A stretch of DNA of 64,000 bases from JBOCEF01 sp047610385 (GCA_047610385.1 JBLGAC010000016.1:1-64000), one strand, 5' to 3'. Counted from the first letter of the stretch, positions 34,940 to 44,774 are shown. Numbers and translations: made by a program. Notes: generated from the sequence alone by a model not told the origin.

Positions 34940-36673
34940 TCAGCCGCGGGCGCGGGAAAAATGCTCAATCAGCAGGTCGGCCACACGCTCAGGGTGCGAA
35001 TACGCGAGCATTTGCCCGCCATCGTTGATCGATTCGAAGCGCATGGTCGGATGGCGCCCGCAAAGGGCTGAGGCCTGCTCCGGCGCGAAGACCTGCTTTT
35101 GCCCGCCATGGATCTGCAAGGCAGGGGTGCGCAGCTGTTCCCACTGCGATTTCCAGTCGGCCATGACTCGCGGAAAATCGTTGATCAGCCCGGCAAGCTG
35201 CTGCGCCTGCAAAAGCTGCAGGTTGGCGTCGAGCAGCCGCAGCGATGCCGGATCGCGGGTGACCGCCATGTCCGCCGCGCTGTTTGAGAACGTCTTGGCA
35301 AAGAATTCCTGCGTTCCGATCATGCGTATCATGCGTGATGCGATCAGACTGGTGGTCTTCATCAGCCGCGGCGCAACGCGGGCCACATGCAGGACCGTGC
35401 GCTGCCAAGCGGTCATGTCGGAGTGGAAATCGTCGACGCCCATGGGCAGATAGCCCGCAACGTTGGCCATGCCTGCGACGCGGTTGTGGTGGCGCAAGCT
35501 CAGCGCCACGGCGGCCCCGGCGGAGACGCCCTGACCAACCACGCAATATTCGTCCAGCCCCATCACGTCGGCGAATTCGGCCAGGTCGGCGGCATCATCG
35601 TCAAAGTTGGCAGCAGAACCGGCGGGCGAAGACATGCCATAGCCCGGCCGCACCGGCAGCCACAGGGTAAAGCCCGCCTCGTTCAGTCTGCGGGTCAGCG
35701 CCTCAGGCCAGGCAAAGCCGAACAGCACCGCGTGCAGCACCATGATCGGGCGTCCGTCCGCCGGGCCGATGCGGGTGTATTCGATGCGCCGCCCGTTGGG
35801 CAATTCGACCAGCGCATGGCGGCGTGGCATGCCGTAGGCACCGGGGGCTGCGCGCCGTCCGGCATCGGCCGCGGGCGACAGCGGCGCGAGGCCCGCAATC
35901 TTGCGCAGCAGGTCCATCTGGGTGCGCGAGCCGGTTTTCTCGCGCAGAGACTTGATCTGGGTGCGGACGGTTTCCACCGATGTGCGCCGTTTGGCGGCAA
36001 TCTCGGTGGCGTTCAGCCCGTCTGACGCAAGCTCCGCAATCAGGGTTTCGGCCTCGGTCAGCTCATAGACCTGAGCCAATGCGTCGAACGCTGCGGGCGA
36101 CACCGACAGATCGAGACCCTTGAGCAGGACCACCGTTTCCCCGGTGTCAGCGGCGCGCCCGGCGGTCAGTTCCGCCAGTGCGGAGCGTCCGTCCCCGGTC
36201 AGCATCGCGACGACCGCGTGCAGATCGGGCGCAGAATCATTTTCTTTGGCGCGGCGCAGAAAATCAATGAGCCTGGTGCGGTCGTCCTCATGAAACAGCA
36301 GATCGGCCAGCCGCGCGCCCTTGGCCAGCGACAGGCGCTGGGTGGCGGGAACGTTGGCGGCAATGGCGATCCCGGCAATGGTAAAGGCGGCGGCGGGGCG
36401 GCGTTCCTCAGCCAACCGGTCGGCCAGATCGGCGGCCAGCAGCTGTGCGGCGCCAGCGGCGACCATCTGCGGTGCCGCGTCCTCCATCAGCGCTTCAAGG
36501 CCACGGTGCATCTGCGTGGCGTCTTCGGCCCCGAGCGACAGGATCCGCTCTCCCCACAGGTCGAGCATGTTGACGAAGCGGCCCGGGTGAACATACGCGT
36601 TTTGGCCCGCGGAGAAGACCTCCAGCGTGGCACCAGGCGCCGTGGCACCATAAAACGGAGCTTTTTTCGTCAT
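34940..36673 (-). CDS. LuxR-type HTH fused to an alpha/beta hydrolase
   Basis: This 577-residue fusion has no signal peptide. Residues about 1-200 are helical with no family I recognise. At about residues 210-270 lies a LuxR-type HTH: YELTEAETLIAELASDGLNA, TEIAAKRRTSVETVRTQI and LREKTGSRTQMDLLRKI. After a linker, an alpha/beta-hydrolase fold runs from about residue 300: VELPNGRRIEYTRIG, MVLHAVLFGF, the elbow CVVGQGVSAG (GQGVSAG in place of the usual GxSxG, so the Ser nucleophile is not at the standard place), LQIHGGQKQVF and INDGGQMLAYSHPERVADLL. GGAGGAG lies just ahead of the ATG at 36673. It may be a ligand-sensing regulator built on a hydrolase fold. Confidence 0.82.
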   Translation of the reverse strand: MTKKAPFYGATAPGATLEVFSAGQNAYVHPGRFVNMLDLWGERILSLGAEDATQMHRGLEALMEDAAPQMVAAGAAQLLAADLADRLAEERRPAAAFTIAGIAIAANVPATQRLSLAKGARLADLLFHEDDRTRLIDFLRRAKENDSAPDLHAVVAMLTGDGRSALAELTAGRAADTGETVVLLKGLDLSVSPAAFDALAQVYELTEAETLIAELASDGLNATEIAAKRRTSVETVRTQIKSLREKTGSRTQMDLLRKIAGLAPLSPAADAGRRAAPGAYGMPRRHALVELPNGRRIEYTRIGPADGRPIMVLHAVLFGFAWPEALTRRLNEAGFTLWLPVRPGYGMSSPAGSAANFDDDAADLAEFADVMGLDEYCVVGQGVSAGAAVALSLRHHNRVAGMANVAGYLPMGVDDFHSDMTAWQRTVLHVARVAPRLMKTTSLIASRMIRMIGTQEFFAKTFSNSAADMAVTRDPASLRLLDANLQLLQAQQLAGLINDFPRVMADWKSQWEQLRTPALQIHGGQKQVFAPEQASALCGRHPTMRFESINDGGQMLAYSHPERVADLLIEHFSRARG

Positions 36674-36951
36674 CTTCGCTCCTCCGAGCAGATCGGCGGC
36701 ACCCAGTTTCCCAGCGACGCCGGACCCAATCGTCGATGCGGTCCTTGCGGGTTCGAGGAAATCCGCGCCCGACGCATTAGCGATACCGTGGGCGTTTTGG
36801 GGCAAACTCGCAACCGAGAACTGCATTGACCGATGGCACAGCGTTGGCAACAGGTGACCGTAAGGCCGGCAAACTTAGACAAGACGATCGCGCATAGGGA
36901 GACCTTATTTATAACATAGCCTTTCCTTACGTTAGGTCAACCTTGTCGATG

Positions 36952-37548
36952 TCACCTTTCGTTGGTGGCGGCAACGATGGCGCGCAGCAGCTTCTGCGTC
37001 TCGGGCGAATCCCATTCCGCATCGCCCTGCATGCGGGCGATTTCACGCCCGTCAGGATCCAGAATCAGCGTCACCGGATAGCCGATGATCCCCAGACGCG
37101 GCGCCATCGCATTGTCCTGATCGGCATGGACCGCAAGATGAGTGATGCCGATTTTGTCGTAGAAGGACCGCGCCTTCACCAGGCCTTTGCGTTCGACATT
37201 CACCGCGATCACACGGATCCCGTCGCCTGCCACGGCGGCGTGCAGACGGTCCAGCGACGGCATTTCCTTGCGGCAGGGCGGGCACCAGGTGGCCCACAGG
37301 TTCACCACGGTCACCGACCCTTTGAAATCGGCCAGCGAGGCGGGGCTGCCATCTTCTGCCAGAAATCCGGTGTCGGGCGTGTCACGCGCGGTGGAATGAA
37401 AGGCAAGCTTTGATGTCTGGCCGGTGCGCATGTCCTTGATCTGCTCCAGGGCCGCGGGATCGATGGCAACGCCTGCGCTCGCGGGGGTGGCGAGCGCGGC
37501 GAGGGCGCCGTAAAGAAGTGTGAAGGCAAGGGCGGCGGTCAGGCGCAT
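36952..37548 (-). CDS. TlpA-family thiol-disulfide protein
   Basis: This 198-residue protein has a signal peptide or anchor (MRLTAALAFTLLYGALAALA) and a thioredoxin-like fold with the redox motif WATWCPPCRKEMPSLDRL. VIAVNVERKG and GIIGYPVTLILDPDGREIAR, with the cis-Pro, follow. TlpA-like proteins reduce periplasmic Cys residues, for example in cytochrome c or oxidase assembly. GGAG lies 8 bases before the ATG. It is divergent from argH, 48 bp away, an arrangement I recall from Rhodobacterales genomes. Confidence 0.94.
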   Translation of the reverse strand: MRLTAALAFTLLYGALAALATPASAGVAIDPAALEQIKDMRTGQTSKLAFHSTARDTPDTGFLAEDGSPASLADFKGSVTVVNLWATWCPPCRKEMPSLDRLHAAVAGDGIRVIAVNVERKGLVKARSFYDKIGITHLAVHADQDNAMAPRLGIIGYPVTLILDPDGREIARMQGDAEWDSPETQKLLRAIVAATNER

Positions 37549-37596
37549 GATCGAGGCTCCAATTCAGACGAAACGACAAAGAACGGATCCCCCGCG

Positions 37597-39000
37597 ATGA
37601 CGGAAGACAAAGCGAAAACTGGCGCGAACGCCATGTGGGGCGGCCGCTTTGCCGCAGGCCCCGACGCGATCATGGAGGCGATCAACGCCTCGATCGGGTT
37701 TGACCAGCGGCTGGCGGCCCAGGACGTGGCGGGCAGCCGCGCCCATGCGGCGATGCTGTCCGCCACCGGCATTATCACGGATGACGACCGCGCGGCCATC
37801 GACCAAGGCCTGCTCACGGTGTTGTCAGAGATCGTGGGTGGCACGTTCGCCTTTTCAACCGCGCTGGAAGACATCCACATGAATGTGGAAAACCGGCTGC
37901 GTGAATTGGTCGGCCCCGCGGCGGGGCGCCTGCACACCGCGCGGTCGCGCAACGATCAGGTGGCGCTTGATTTTCGCATGTGGGTTCGCGATCAGGCCGA
38001 CGCGGCCATCGCCGGGATCACCGCGCTGATGACCGCGCTGGTCGGGCAGGCCGAAGCAGGGGCCGATATGGTCATGCCCGGCTTCACCCATCTGCAGACC
38101 GCGCAGCCCGTCACTTGGGGCCATCACATGCTGGCCTATGTGGAAATGTTCGCCCGCGACCGGTCGCGGTTCGAAGACGCGCGCAAACGCATGAACGAAT
38201 GCCCGCTGGGTGCCGCGGCGCTGGCGGGCACATCCTTTCCGATCGACCGGGACGCGACGGCCGCCGCGCTGGGGTTCGACCGGCCGATGGCCAATTCGCT
38301 GGACGCGGTGTCGGACCGCGATTTCGCGCTGGAATTCCTGACCACCTCAACCATCTGCGCCGGACACCTCAGCCGCATGGCCGAAGAACTGGTGATCTGG
38401 TCCTCAGCCCAGTTTCGCTTTGTGCGCCTGTCAGACCGGTTTTCGACCGGATCGTCGATCATGCCGCAAAAGCGCAACCCTGATGCGGCGGAATTGGTGC
38501 GCGCCAAAATCGGCCGCATCCTTGGCGCCACTGTCGGGCTGGTGACAGTGATGAAGGGTCTGCCGCTCGCGTATTCCAAGGACATGCAGGAAGACAAGGA
38601 ACAGGTCTTTGATGCTGCCGACGCGCTGATGCTGGCCCTTGCGGCGATGGAGGGGATGGTCCGCGATATGGTGCCCATGACCGACAATCTGCGCGCCGCG
38701 GCGGGGTCGGGGTTCTCAACCGCCACCGATCTGGCCGACTGGCTGGTGCGCGAGCTCAACCTGCCGTTCCGCGATGCGCACCATGTCACGGGATCCTTGG
38801 TGAAGATGGCCGAAGACCGCGGGATCGACCTGCCAGACCTGACGCTGGCGGACATGCAATCGGTGAACGGCCAGATCACCGATGCGGTGTTCGGGGTGCT
38901 GGGGGTCGACAACTCGGTGGCCTCACGCACCAGCTATGGCGGCACCTCGCCGGTCAATGTGCGTGCTCAGGCTGCCCGCTGGCGCGAGGCGCTGGCATGA
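37597..39000 (+). CDS. argH: Argininosuccinate lyase
   Basis: This 467-residue enzyme makes arginine and fumarate from argininosuccinate. MWGGRFAAGPD is at the start, VGPAAGRLHTARSRNDQVA follows, and the fumarase-superfamily signature TGSSIMPQKRNPDAAE lies at about residue 285. GLPLAYSKDMQEDKE and the C-terminal SVASRTSYGGTSP are also typical. Its stop overlaps the next small lipoprotein gene as ATGA. Confidence 0.98.
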   Translation: MTEDKAKTGANAMWGGRFAAGPDAIMEAINASIGFDQRLAAQDVAGSRAHAAMLSATGIITDDDRAAIDQGLLTVLSEIVGGTFAFSTALEDIHMNVENRLRELVGPAAGRLHTARSRNDQVALDFRMWVRDQADAAIAGITALMTALVGQAEAGADMVMPGFTHLQTAQPVTWGHHMLAYVEMFARDRSRFEDARKRMNECPLGAAALAGTSFPIDRDATAAALGFDRPMANSLDAVSDRDFALEFLTTSTICAGHLSRMAEELVIWSSAQFRFVRLSDRFSTGSSIMPQKRNPDAAELVRAKIGRILGATVGLVTVMKGLPLAYSKDMQEDKEQVFDAADALMLALAAMEGMVRDMVPMTDNLRAAAGSGFSTATDLADWLVRELNLPFRDAHHVTGSLVKMAEDRGIDLPDLTLADMQSVNGQITDAVFGVLGVDNSVASRTSYGGTSPVNVRAQAARWREALA

Positions 39001-39149
39001 CCGCCCGCGCCATGGGACGCACGCTGCTGCTGGCCGCGCTGATCGCGGCATCGCTGGCGGCGGGCTGCGGGCGCAAGGGCGATCCGTCCGCGCCTTCGCC
39101 CGATGCGGCGAGCGCGCAAACGGATGTTGAGCGGCGTCAGGGGCTGTAA
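38997..39149 (+). CDS. Small LptM/YifL-like lipoprotein
   Basis: This 50-residue protein has a short N-terminus (MTARAMGRT), a hydrophobic stretch LLLAALIAASLAAGC and the lipobox ending LAAGC, followed at once by GRKGDPSAPSPD. That CG-x-KG-DP pattern marks LptM (YifL), which helps mature the LptD LPS translocon in E. coli. It lies between argH and lysA, the usual place for this family, though here cysH on the other strand is inserted before lysA. The ATG overlaps the argH stop. Confidence 0.85.
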   Translation: MTARAMGRTLLLAALIAASLAAGCGRKGDPSAPSPDAASAQTDVERRQGL

Positions 39150-39159
39150 GCGCAGCGCG

Positions 39160-39193
39160 AAAACGCCCCGTACCATTGGTCCGGGGCGTTTTT
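39160..39193 (+). terminator. Rho-independent terminator after the lipoprotein gene
   Basis: AAAACGCCCCG and CGGGGCGTTTT form an 11-bp stem with an 11-base loop, ending in TTTTT. It ends argH-lptM and, with its A-rich 5' arm, could also serve cysH on the other strand. Confidence 0.9.
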
Positions 39194-39219
39194 CATTGCC
39201 GGGCGTGGGGCAGCGGTGA

Positions 39220-40002
39220 TCAGGCCGCCCGCGATGGCCGCACCACCTGCCCGTTCACGAAATGAATGCCGCATTCCACTTTGCGCGATCCGCGCCAGCG
39301 GCCTGCCCTTGGGTCCTCATCCGCGGCAACCGGCGTGGTGCAGGGCGCGCAGCCGATCGACGCGAAGCCGCCGGCAACCAACGGATGGGGCGGCAGGTTA
39401 TGGGTCTTAATGTGGGCGCGCACGTCCTCAGACGTCCAGTTCGCCATGGGGTTCACGCGGATGCGGCCGTCTGCATCGGCCTCAAAGCGCGGAAGATGGG
39501 TGCGGGTGGCGGCCTGAAACCGCTTGCGCCCGGACACCACAGCACCAAAGGGCATGAGCGCGGCGGCCAGAGGGCGAACCTTGCGCAGATCGCAGCACGC
39601 GTCAGTGTCATGTTCGCGCAGATCATCTGCCGGGTCTTCGCGCAACAGCGTCGCGTCCTGAGGCTGGATGCGCCGCACCCCGGTCAGGCCAAGACGCACC
39701 GATAGGTCCTGCTGATAGGCCAGCGTTTCGGGAAACAAAAGCAGGGTGTCGAGCAAAAGCACCGGCGCATCTGGCGCGGCGCGCGACAGCAGATGCAACA
39801 GCGCGGCGCTTTCGGCCCCGAACGATGACACCAGCGCGGCCGGCCCTGCGACCCCGTCCACAAAGACCGCGCGCAGGATGTCCTCAGCCGAGGCGTCGGC
39901 AAACGCGGTCTCCAGCGCCGCGGCGCGCGCGGCCGCACCCATCGCGGCCATGGCGGCGGCGTCGGGGCGGTGGGCGGTGCTGTCGACGGCGATGCGGGTC
40001 AT
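39220..40002 (-). CDS. cysH: Assimilatory APS/PAPS reductase
   Basis: This 260-residue enzyme reduces adenylyl (or 3'-phosphoadenylyl) sulfate to sulfite. LVSSFGAESAALLHLLSRAA is the PP-loop-like start. The cysteine pairs in DACCDLRKVRPL and IGCAPCTTPV suggest a 4Fe-4S APS reductase type. The C-terminal KVECGIH holds the catalytic Cys. RVNPMANWTSEDVRAHI is also typical. Two starts are possible, 40002 (GGAG 9 bases ahead) and 40017; the first is chosen. cysG, cysI and cysN are not in the window. Confidence 0.93.
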   Translation of the reverse strand: MTRIAVDSTAHRPDAAAMAAMGAAARAAALETAFADASAEDILRAVFVDGVAGPAALVSSFGAESAALLHLLSRAAPDAPVLLLDTLLLFPETLAYQQDLSVRLGLTGVRRIQPQDATLLREDPADDLREHDTDACCDLRKVRPLAAALMPFGAVVSGRKRFQAATRTHLPRFEADADGRIRVNPMANWTSEDVRAHIKTHNLPPHPLVAGGFASIGCAPCTTPVAADEDPRAGRWRGSRKVECGIHFVNGQVVRPSRAA

Positions 40003-40427
40003 GATGCAGGTCTCCATTGCCTCTGGAAACCTGATCTAGGCGGGTGTTTCGCGCCGCGCCATGACCGCGGTGGCCATCAGGAAGGCTATTCCAGCGCCGC
40101 CGCCCCCGGCGGAACGCGCGGTCGGCGCCGGGCGCTGGTTGGCGAATGGCAGACCGCGCTAGGATGCGGCCGGGCTCGGGGGGGCAGGCCCCCGCTCGCC
40201 CGCCCGTGCGCGCCAAAAACGGCGCGCCGGCGCCCCACCGGCAATCCGTGCGCCGGTGGTGGGCCTGGCGCCGCGCGGCGCTCTTGCGGCGCGGCGGACC
40301 GCGGCGGGGTCAATCCCCGCAAGGGCCGCACCCGGCGCGGGGTTGCGAGGGAGCCGCGGCCAAGCTAAGCCCGGTTTGACCCTTTCGCGCGCCCCCCCGC
40401 GCCCGCCCGCATGACGGAGCCCGCCCC
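40003..40427. other. 425-bp divergent intergenic region, no gene seen
   Basis: It lies between cysH (minus) and lysA (plus). The stretch is extremely GC-rich in its middle (40085-40330), with self-complementary runs such as GGCGCGCCGGCGCC. Open frames there are Arg/Pro/Gly-rich and not gene-like. Promoters for both neighbours should lie at the ends. Confidence 0.5.
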
Positions 40428-41696
40428 ATGGACCATTTCAACTACAAGGACGGCGTCCTTCATGCCGAAGATGTTGCGGTCGCCGACATCGTCGCTGCGG
40501 TCGGCTCGCCGGTCTATGTCTACTCCACCGCCACTTTCACCCGCCACTTCAAGGTGTTCGACGAAGCGCTGGCTGGCATGCCGCATCTGATCTGCTATGC
40601 GATGAAGGCCAACAGCAACCTCGCGGTGCTGGCCACGCTCGCGAGACTGGGCGCCGGGATGGACGTGGTGTCTGAGGGTGAATTTCGCCGCGCCCTCGCC
40701 GCCGGGGTGCCGGGCGCGCGGATCGTCTTTTCAGGCGTTGGCAAGACCGTCGCCGAGATGCGTTTTGCGCTGGACCATGACGTGCGCCAGTTCAACGTCG
40801 AAAGCGCTGAGGAGCTGGAGGTGCTGAGCGCCGTGGCCACCGCCATGGGCAAGATCGCGCCGATCACCCTGCGCGTGAACCCCGATGTCGACGCCAAGAC
40901 CCACGCCAAGATCGCCACCGGCAAGTCGGAGAACAAGTTTGGCGTTCCCATCGCCGCCGCGCGCGACGTTTATGCCCGCGCGGCCGCGTTGCCCGGCATC
41001 GCGGTTGTGGGGATCGACGTGCATATCGGGTCGCAGCTAACGGACCTTGGCCCGTTTGAGGCAGCGTTCCTGAAGGTGGCCGAGCTTACCAAAGCCCTGC
41101 GCAGCGATGGGCACGACATCAAGCGGCTTGATCTGGGCGGCGGCCTTGGCATTCCCTATCGCCGCGCCAATGAGGCCCCGCCGCTGCCCTTTGACTATGG
41201 TGCCCTGATCCGCCGCACCGTTGGCGATCTGGGCTGTGAGATTGAACTGGAGCCCGGCCGCCTGATCGCCGGGAACGCCGGGATTCTTGTGTCCCGCGTC
41301 ATCTACCGCAAGGCGGGCGAGGGGCGCACCTTTGTGATTCTCGACGCCGCCATGAACGACCTGATCCGCCCGGCGATGTATGACGCCTGGCACGACATCA
41401 TCCCGGTTGTTGAACCAAGCCCCGGGGCTGATGCGGATCTTGTCGACATTGTCGGCCCGGTCTGCGAATCTGGCGATACCTTTGCCAAGGAACGCCCGAT
41501 GCCCTTTGTGGGGCCGGGCGATCTGGTGGCGTTCCGATCAGCCGGGGCGTATGGCGCGGTGATGGCGTCGGAGTATAATACCAGGCCGCTGATCCCTGAG
41601 GTTATGGTCAATGGCGATCAATTCACTGTGGTGCGCGCACGACCGACCTTTGACGAAATGCTCGCGCGAGATACCATCCCTGATTGGATCGACTGA
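40428..41696 (+). CDS. lysA: Diaminopimelate decarboxylase
   Basis: This 422-residue PLP enzyme catalyses the last step of lysine synthesis (meso-DAP to L-lysine). The PLP Lys is in ICYAMKANSNLAVL. GVDVHIGSQ-type text appears as GIDVHIGSQLTDLGPF, the phosphate-binding DLGGGLGIPY follows, ELEPGRLIAGNAG binds the substrate, and VCESGDTFAKER holds the second catalytic Cys. The ATG at 40428 follows GGAGCCCGCCCC. Confidence 0.97.
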   Translation: MDHFNYKDGVLHAEDVAVADIVAAVGSPVYVYSTATFTRHFKVFDEALAGMPHLICYAMKANSNLAVLATLARLGAGMDVVSEGEFRRALAAGVPGARIVFSGVGKTVAEMRFALDHDVRQFNVESAEELEVLSAVATAMGKIAPITLRVNPDVDAKTHAKIATGKSENKFGVPIAAARDVYARAAALPGIAVVGIDVHIGSQLTDLGPFEAAFLKVAELTKALRSDGHDIKRLDLGGGLGIPYRRANEAPPLPFDYGALIRRTVGDLGCEIELEPGRLIAGNAGILVSRVIYRKAGEGRTFVILDAAMNDLIRPAMYDAWHDIIPVVEPSPGADADLVDIVGPVCESGDTFAKERPMPFVGPGDLVAFRSAGAYGAVMASEYNTRPLIPEVMVNGDQFTVVRARPTFDEMLARDTIPDWID

Positions 41697-41753
41697 GGCC
41701 GCGCGGCGACGACCCGTTTGCGCGGCCCCAAACTTAGCCGGATCGGAGGCCTC

Positions 41754-44441
41754 ATGACGGGCGATCGCCACACCGACCAGTCCGATGGGGCCGCAGACCG
41801 CATCTCATCCGATGCGGTGCGCGCTGTCGTCGCCCGCTACGCCCGCACCCAAGCCCGCGCGCTGACTGCTGAGCGTCTGACGCGCGCGTTCTGGCCGCTG
41901 TGGACCGTTGCGGCGACGTTTATGGGGGCAGCGCTGTCGGGGGCCTTTGATTTGGCACCCTCATGGCTTCATGCGGGCCTGCTGGTGATGTTCGCGGCGG
42001 GCGCGCTGGGCGCTCTGATGGTTGGCAGTCGCAATTTCCGGCGGCCCACGGCGATCGAAGCGCTGGCCGCCCTGGACGAAGGCACCGCGGACCACCCGGT
42101 TGCGTCGCTGTCGGACAGTCAGGCGCTCGGCTCAGCCGATCCCGCGGCCCGCGCGATCTGGGCGCTGCATCAGCGGCGGTTGGCGGCGCGCGCCTTGCAG
42201 GCCACGCCCCGCCCGGCCGATCTGCGCCTGTCATCGCGTGATCCGTTCGCGCTGCGGCTTTCGGCGCTGATACTTCTGGTGATGGGCACGGCAGCGGCGG
42301 TGCTGGATGGTGGGGAACGCCTCAGCTCTGCGCTGCGCCCCGGCGCATCGGCCGCCGCCGAAGCGGTGCAGCCCTCGATAGAGGCCTGGGCCACGCCGCC
42401 TGCCTATACCGGCGCTGAAATGATCTATCTGACCGAACGGATCGGCGAAACATTGCGTCTGCCCGGCGGTGCCCGCGTGTCGATCCGGGTTTACAACGCC
42501 CCCGCCGATCCGGTGCTTGCGCAAGATGTCACGTCCGGGATCGGCGCCGCGCCCGCCTTTGCGCCGATGGGCGAGGGTGCCTATGATCTGACGCTGGATG
42601 CCATGAAATCGGGCCCGCTTTCGGTCACGACCGACGGGCGCTCGCTGGGCACTTGGGTCTTTGACGTGGCCGAAGACGCGGCGCCTGACATTGCGTTCAA
42701 GGGCGAGGCATCGGCCAGCGCGACCCATGCGCTGCAATTTGAATTCACCGCCAGCGACGATTACGGCATCTCCGCGGCCTGGATGGTGGTGGATCTGGAC
42801 CCTGCGCGCCTGATCGGCCGCCCCGGTCCGCCCCCCGCCGGGCTGGAGCCGATCGAGATCGAGCTGCCACTGCCGTTCACCGGTGCCGTCACCGACACTG
42901 AGGACATGGTGATCGAGGACCTGACAGAGCATCCTTGGGCGGGCCTGCCGGTCATCATCACCCTTTACGCCGAAGACGCGGGCGGCCAGATCGGCCAGTC
43001 CGCACCGATGCAGGCCGTGATCCCGGCGCGCCCGTTCTCCGACGCCATGGCCAAGGCGCTGGTTGAAGAACGCCGCGCCATCGCCTCATCACGGGCCGAG
43101 GCGCGCCCGGCATTGCAGCGCCTGCGGGCCGTGACCGCCTATCCCGAAGACTGGTTCACGGACACCATGCGCCCCTATCTGATCGTGCGCACGGCGATGC
43201 GGCGCTTGGCCTATGCGCTTGATGACGGGCGCGAAGACGCTGAAATCGGTTCGGTCATGGAGCTGTTGTGGCGCGCCGCGCTGCTGATCGAAGACGGCGA
43301 TCTGGCCACCGCGGCGGAGCGTCTGCGCCGCGCGCAGGACCGCCTGTCTGAGGCCATTGAGCGCGGGGCCGAGCCTGATGAAATCGCGCAGCTGATCGAT
43401 GAACTGCGCCAGGCGATGAACGACTACATTGAGGAAATGGCCCGTCAGGCCATGGAAAACCTCGACCAGTTGCAGCAAAACGGCCAGCCCCAGGCGCAGA
43501 CGCAGCAGGACGGGGGGCAGCCGCTCAACACTCAGGACCTGCAGCAGATGCTGGATGAAATCCAGCGCATGGCTGAAGAAGGCGACCGTGAAGGCGCGCG
43601 CCGCATGATGCAGGCGCTGCAGCAGATGCTGGAAAACCTGCAGATGCAGGCCAGCCCCGGCCAGCAAGGCCAGCAGGGCCAGGGTCAGCAGACCATGGAA
43701 GAATTGCAGGAAATGCTGCGCAGCCAGCAGGACCTTGCGGACAAGTCATTTGGCGAGATGCAGCGCCGTCAGGGCGGCGAAAAGCCCGGCGGCGAAGGCG
43801 GCGAAGGTGGCCAGGGCGGCGAAGGACAGGATGGCAGCGCGGGCCAGCAATCGCCATTCGGGCAGCCGAACGAAGGTGGCATGGGGCCAAACGGGCTCGA
43901 CCCACGCGCGGGCGATCCGCAGCAGGGCGGTCAGGGCGGCGCGGCGCAGGACATGGGCCAGCTCGCCCAGCGGCAGGAGGCGCTGCGCAACCTGCTCGAA
44001 GACCTGCGCGCCCAGCTGCCGGGCGGCCTGTCGCCTGAGGCCGAACAAGCCCTGCGCGATGCGGACGAAGCGATGGACGGCGCGCGCGGGCAGCTCGAAG
44101 GTGGTGAACCCGGCAAGGCGCTGAACGATCAGGTCCGCGCCATGGAGAACCTGCGCGAAGGCGCCCGCCAGCTGGGCGACGCCATGCGCCGTGAGGCGCA
44201 GCGCGGGCAGGGAGAGCGCGCAGGGCAAAGCGCGCCCGGCGCTGGCGAGACTGGGCGCGATCCGCTGGGGCGCCCGACCGCGCAGGACGGCACGATGGAC
44301 GGCGCAGACACCCGCATCCCGAACGCTGAGGATCTGATGCGTGCGCGCGAACTGCTCGACGAAATCCGCCGCCGCTCCGGTGACCGGACGCGACCTGAGC
44401 TGGAGCTGGACTATCTGCGCCGGTTGTTGGAGCGGTTCTGA
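41754..44441 (+). CDS. TIGR02302 family protein, Gln/Gly-rich C-terminus
   Basis: This 895-residue protein is characteristic of alphaproteobacteria and has no assigned role. Two N-terminal membrane helices (about residues 50-95) are followed by a third (LSALILLVMGTAAAVL, about 175). A long periplasmic beta-rich region follows (YTGAEMIYLTERIGETLRLP, FTASDDYGISAAWMVVDLDP), then helices and, from about residue 570, a tail rich in Gln and Gly (QQNGQPQAQTQQDGG, GGEGGEGGQGGEGQDG). The C-terminus is again helical (LELDYLRRLLERF). GGAGG lies 5 bases before the ATG at 41754. It lies between lysA and envelope genes, which hints at a cell-envelope role. Confidence 0.9.
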   Translation: MTGDRHTDQSDGAADRISSDAVRAVVARYARTQARALTAERLTRAFWPLWTVAATFMGAALSGAFDLAPSWLHAGLLVMFAAGALGALMVGSRNFRRPTAIEALAALDEGTADHPVASLSDSQALGSADPAARAIWALHQRRLAARALQATPRPADLRLSSRDPFALRLSALILLVMGTAAAVLDGGERLSSALRPGASAAAEAVQPSIEAWATPPAYTGAEMIYLTERIGETLRLPGGARVSIRVYNAPADPVLAQDVTSGIGAAPAFAPMGEGAYDLTLDAMKSGPLSVTTDGRSLGTWVFDVAEDAAPDIAFKGEASASATHALQFEFTASDDYGISAAWMVVDLDPARLIGRPGPPPAGLEPIEIELPLPFTGAVTDTEDMVIEDLTEHPWAGLPVIITLYAEDAGGQIGQSAPMQAVIPARPFSDAMAKALVEERRAIASSRAEARPALQRLRAVTAYPEDWFTDTMRPYLIVRTAMRRLAYALDDGREDAEIGSVMELLWRAALLIEDGDLATAAERLRRAQDRLSEAIERGAEPDEIAQLIDELRQAMNDYIEEMARQAMENLDQLQQNGQPQAQTQQDGGQPLNTQDLQQMLDEIQRMAEEGDREGARRMMQALQQMLENLQMQASPGQQGQQGQGQQTMEELQEMLRSQQDLADKSFGEMQRRQGGEKPGGEGGEGGQGGEGQDGSAGQQSPFGQPNEGGMGPNGLDPRAGDPQQGGQGGAAQDMGQLAQRQEALRNLLEDLRAQLPGGLSPEAEQALRDADEAMDGARGQLEGGEPGKALNDQVRAMENLREGARQLGDAMRREAQRGQGERAGQSAPGAGETGRDPLGRPTAQDGTMDGADTRIPNAEDLMRARELLDEIRRRSGDRTRPELELDYLRRLLERF

Positions 44442-44774
44442 CGCCTGACGCCTGACACTCGGCGCTGGGTGGCTGGGTGGCTGGATGGCTGGTGCCAGGA
44501 ACTGGGCGACGGGCGGCGTCTCTCCGGGCGCCACGATCATGTCTCGCCGCGCGGGCGCAACGGCTAAGCCGGGCACCACGGGCGTCGTGCGGCGTCCGGC
44601 CAAACGGGAGGCAAGGATCTTCGATCCGATGCCCGACGGGCGGGAGAGCGCAGTGCCGCAGTTCGTCGATGGCAGGGATACGCTGCACCCCAGCCGCGGG
44701 CCGCCGCGCCATCAAAAAAGGCCCGGGCATCTGCCTGGGCCTTTTTTCCGTTTTCGCCGCCTGTGGGGCTGCGG
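44442..44774. other. Intergenic stretch with short tandem repeats and a terminator
   Basis: After the TIGR02302 stop come two copies of a 7-base unit (TGACGCC) and four 8-base units (CTGGGTGG, CTGGGTGG, CTGGATGG and a part copy, 44465-44492). A strong terminator lies at 44714-44747. No gene is seen. Confidence 0.6.
44714..44747. terminator. Bidirectional terminator between converging genes
   Basis: AAAAAAGGCCC pairs with GGGCCTTTTTT (11 bp), extended by four inner pairs including one G-T, around an ATCT loop. It ends the TIGR02302 gene from the left and the zinc-ribbon gene from the right. Confidence 0.93.
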
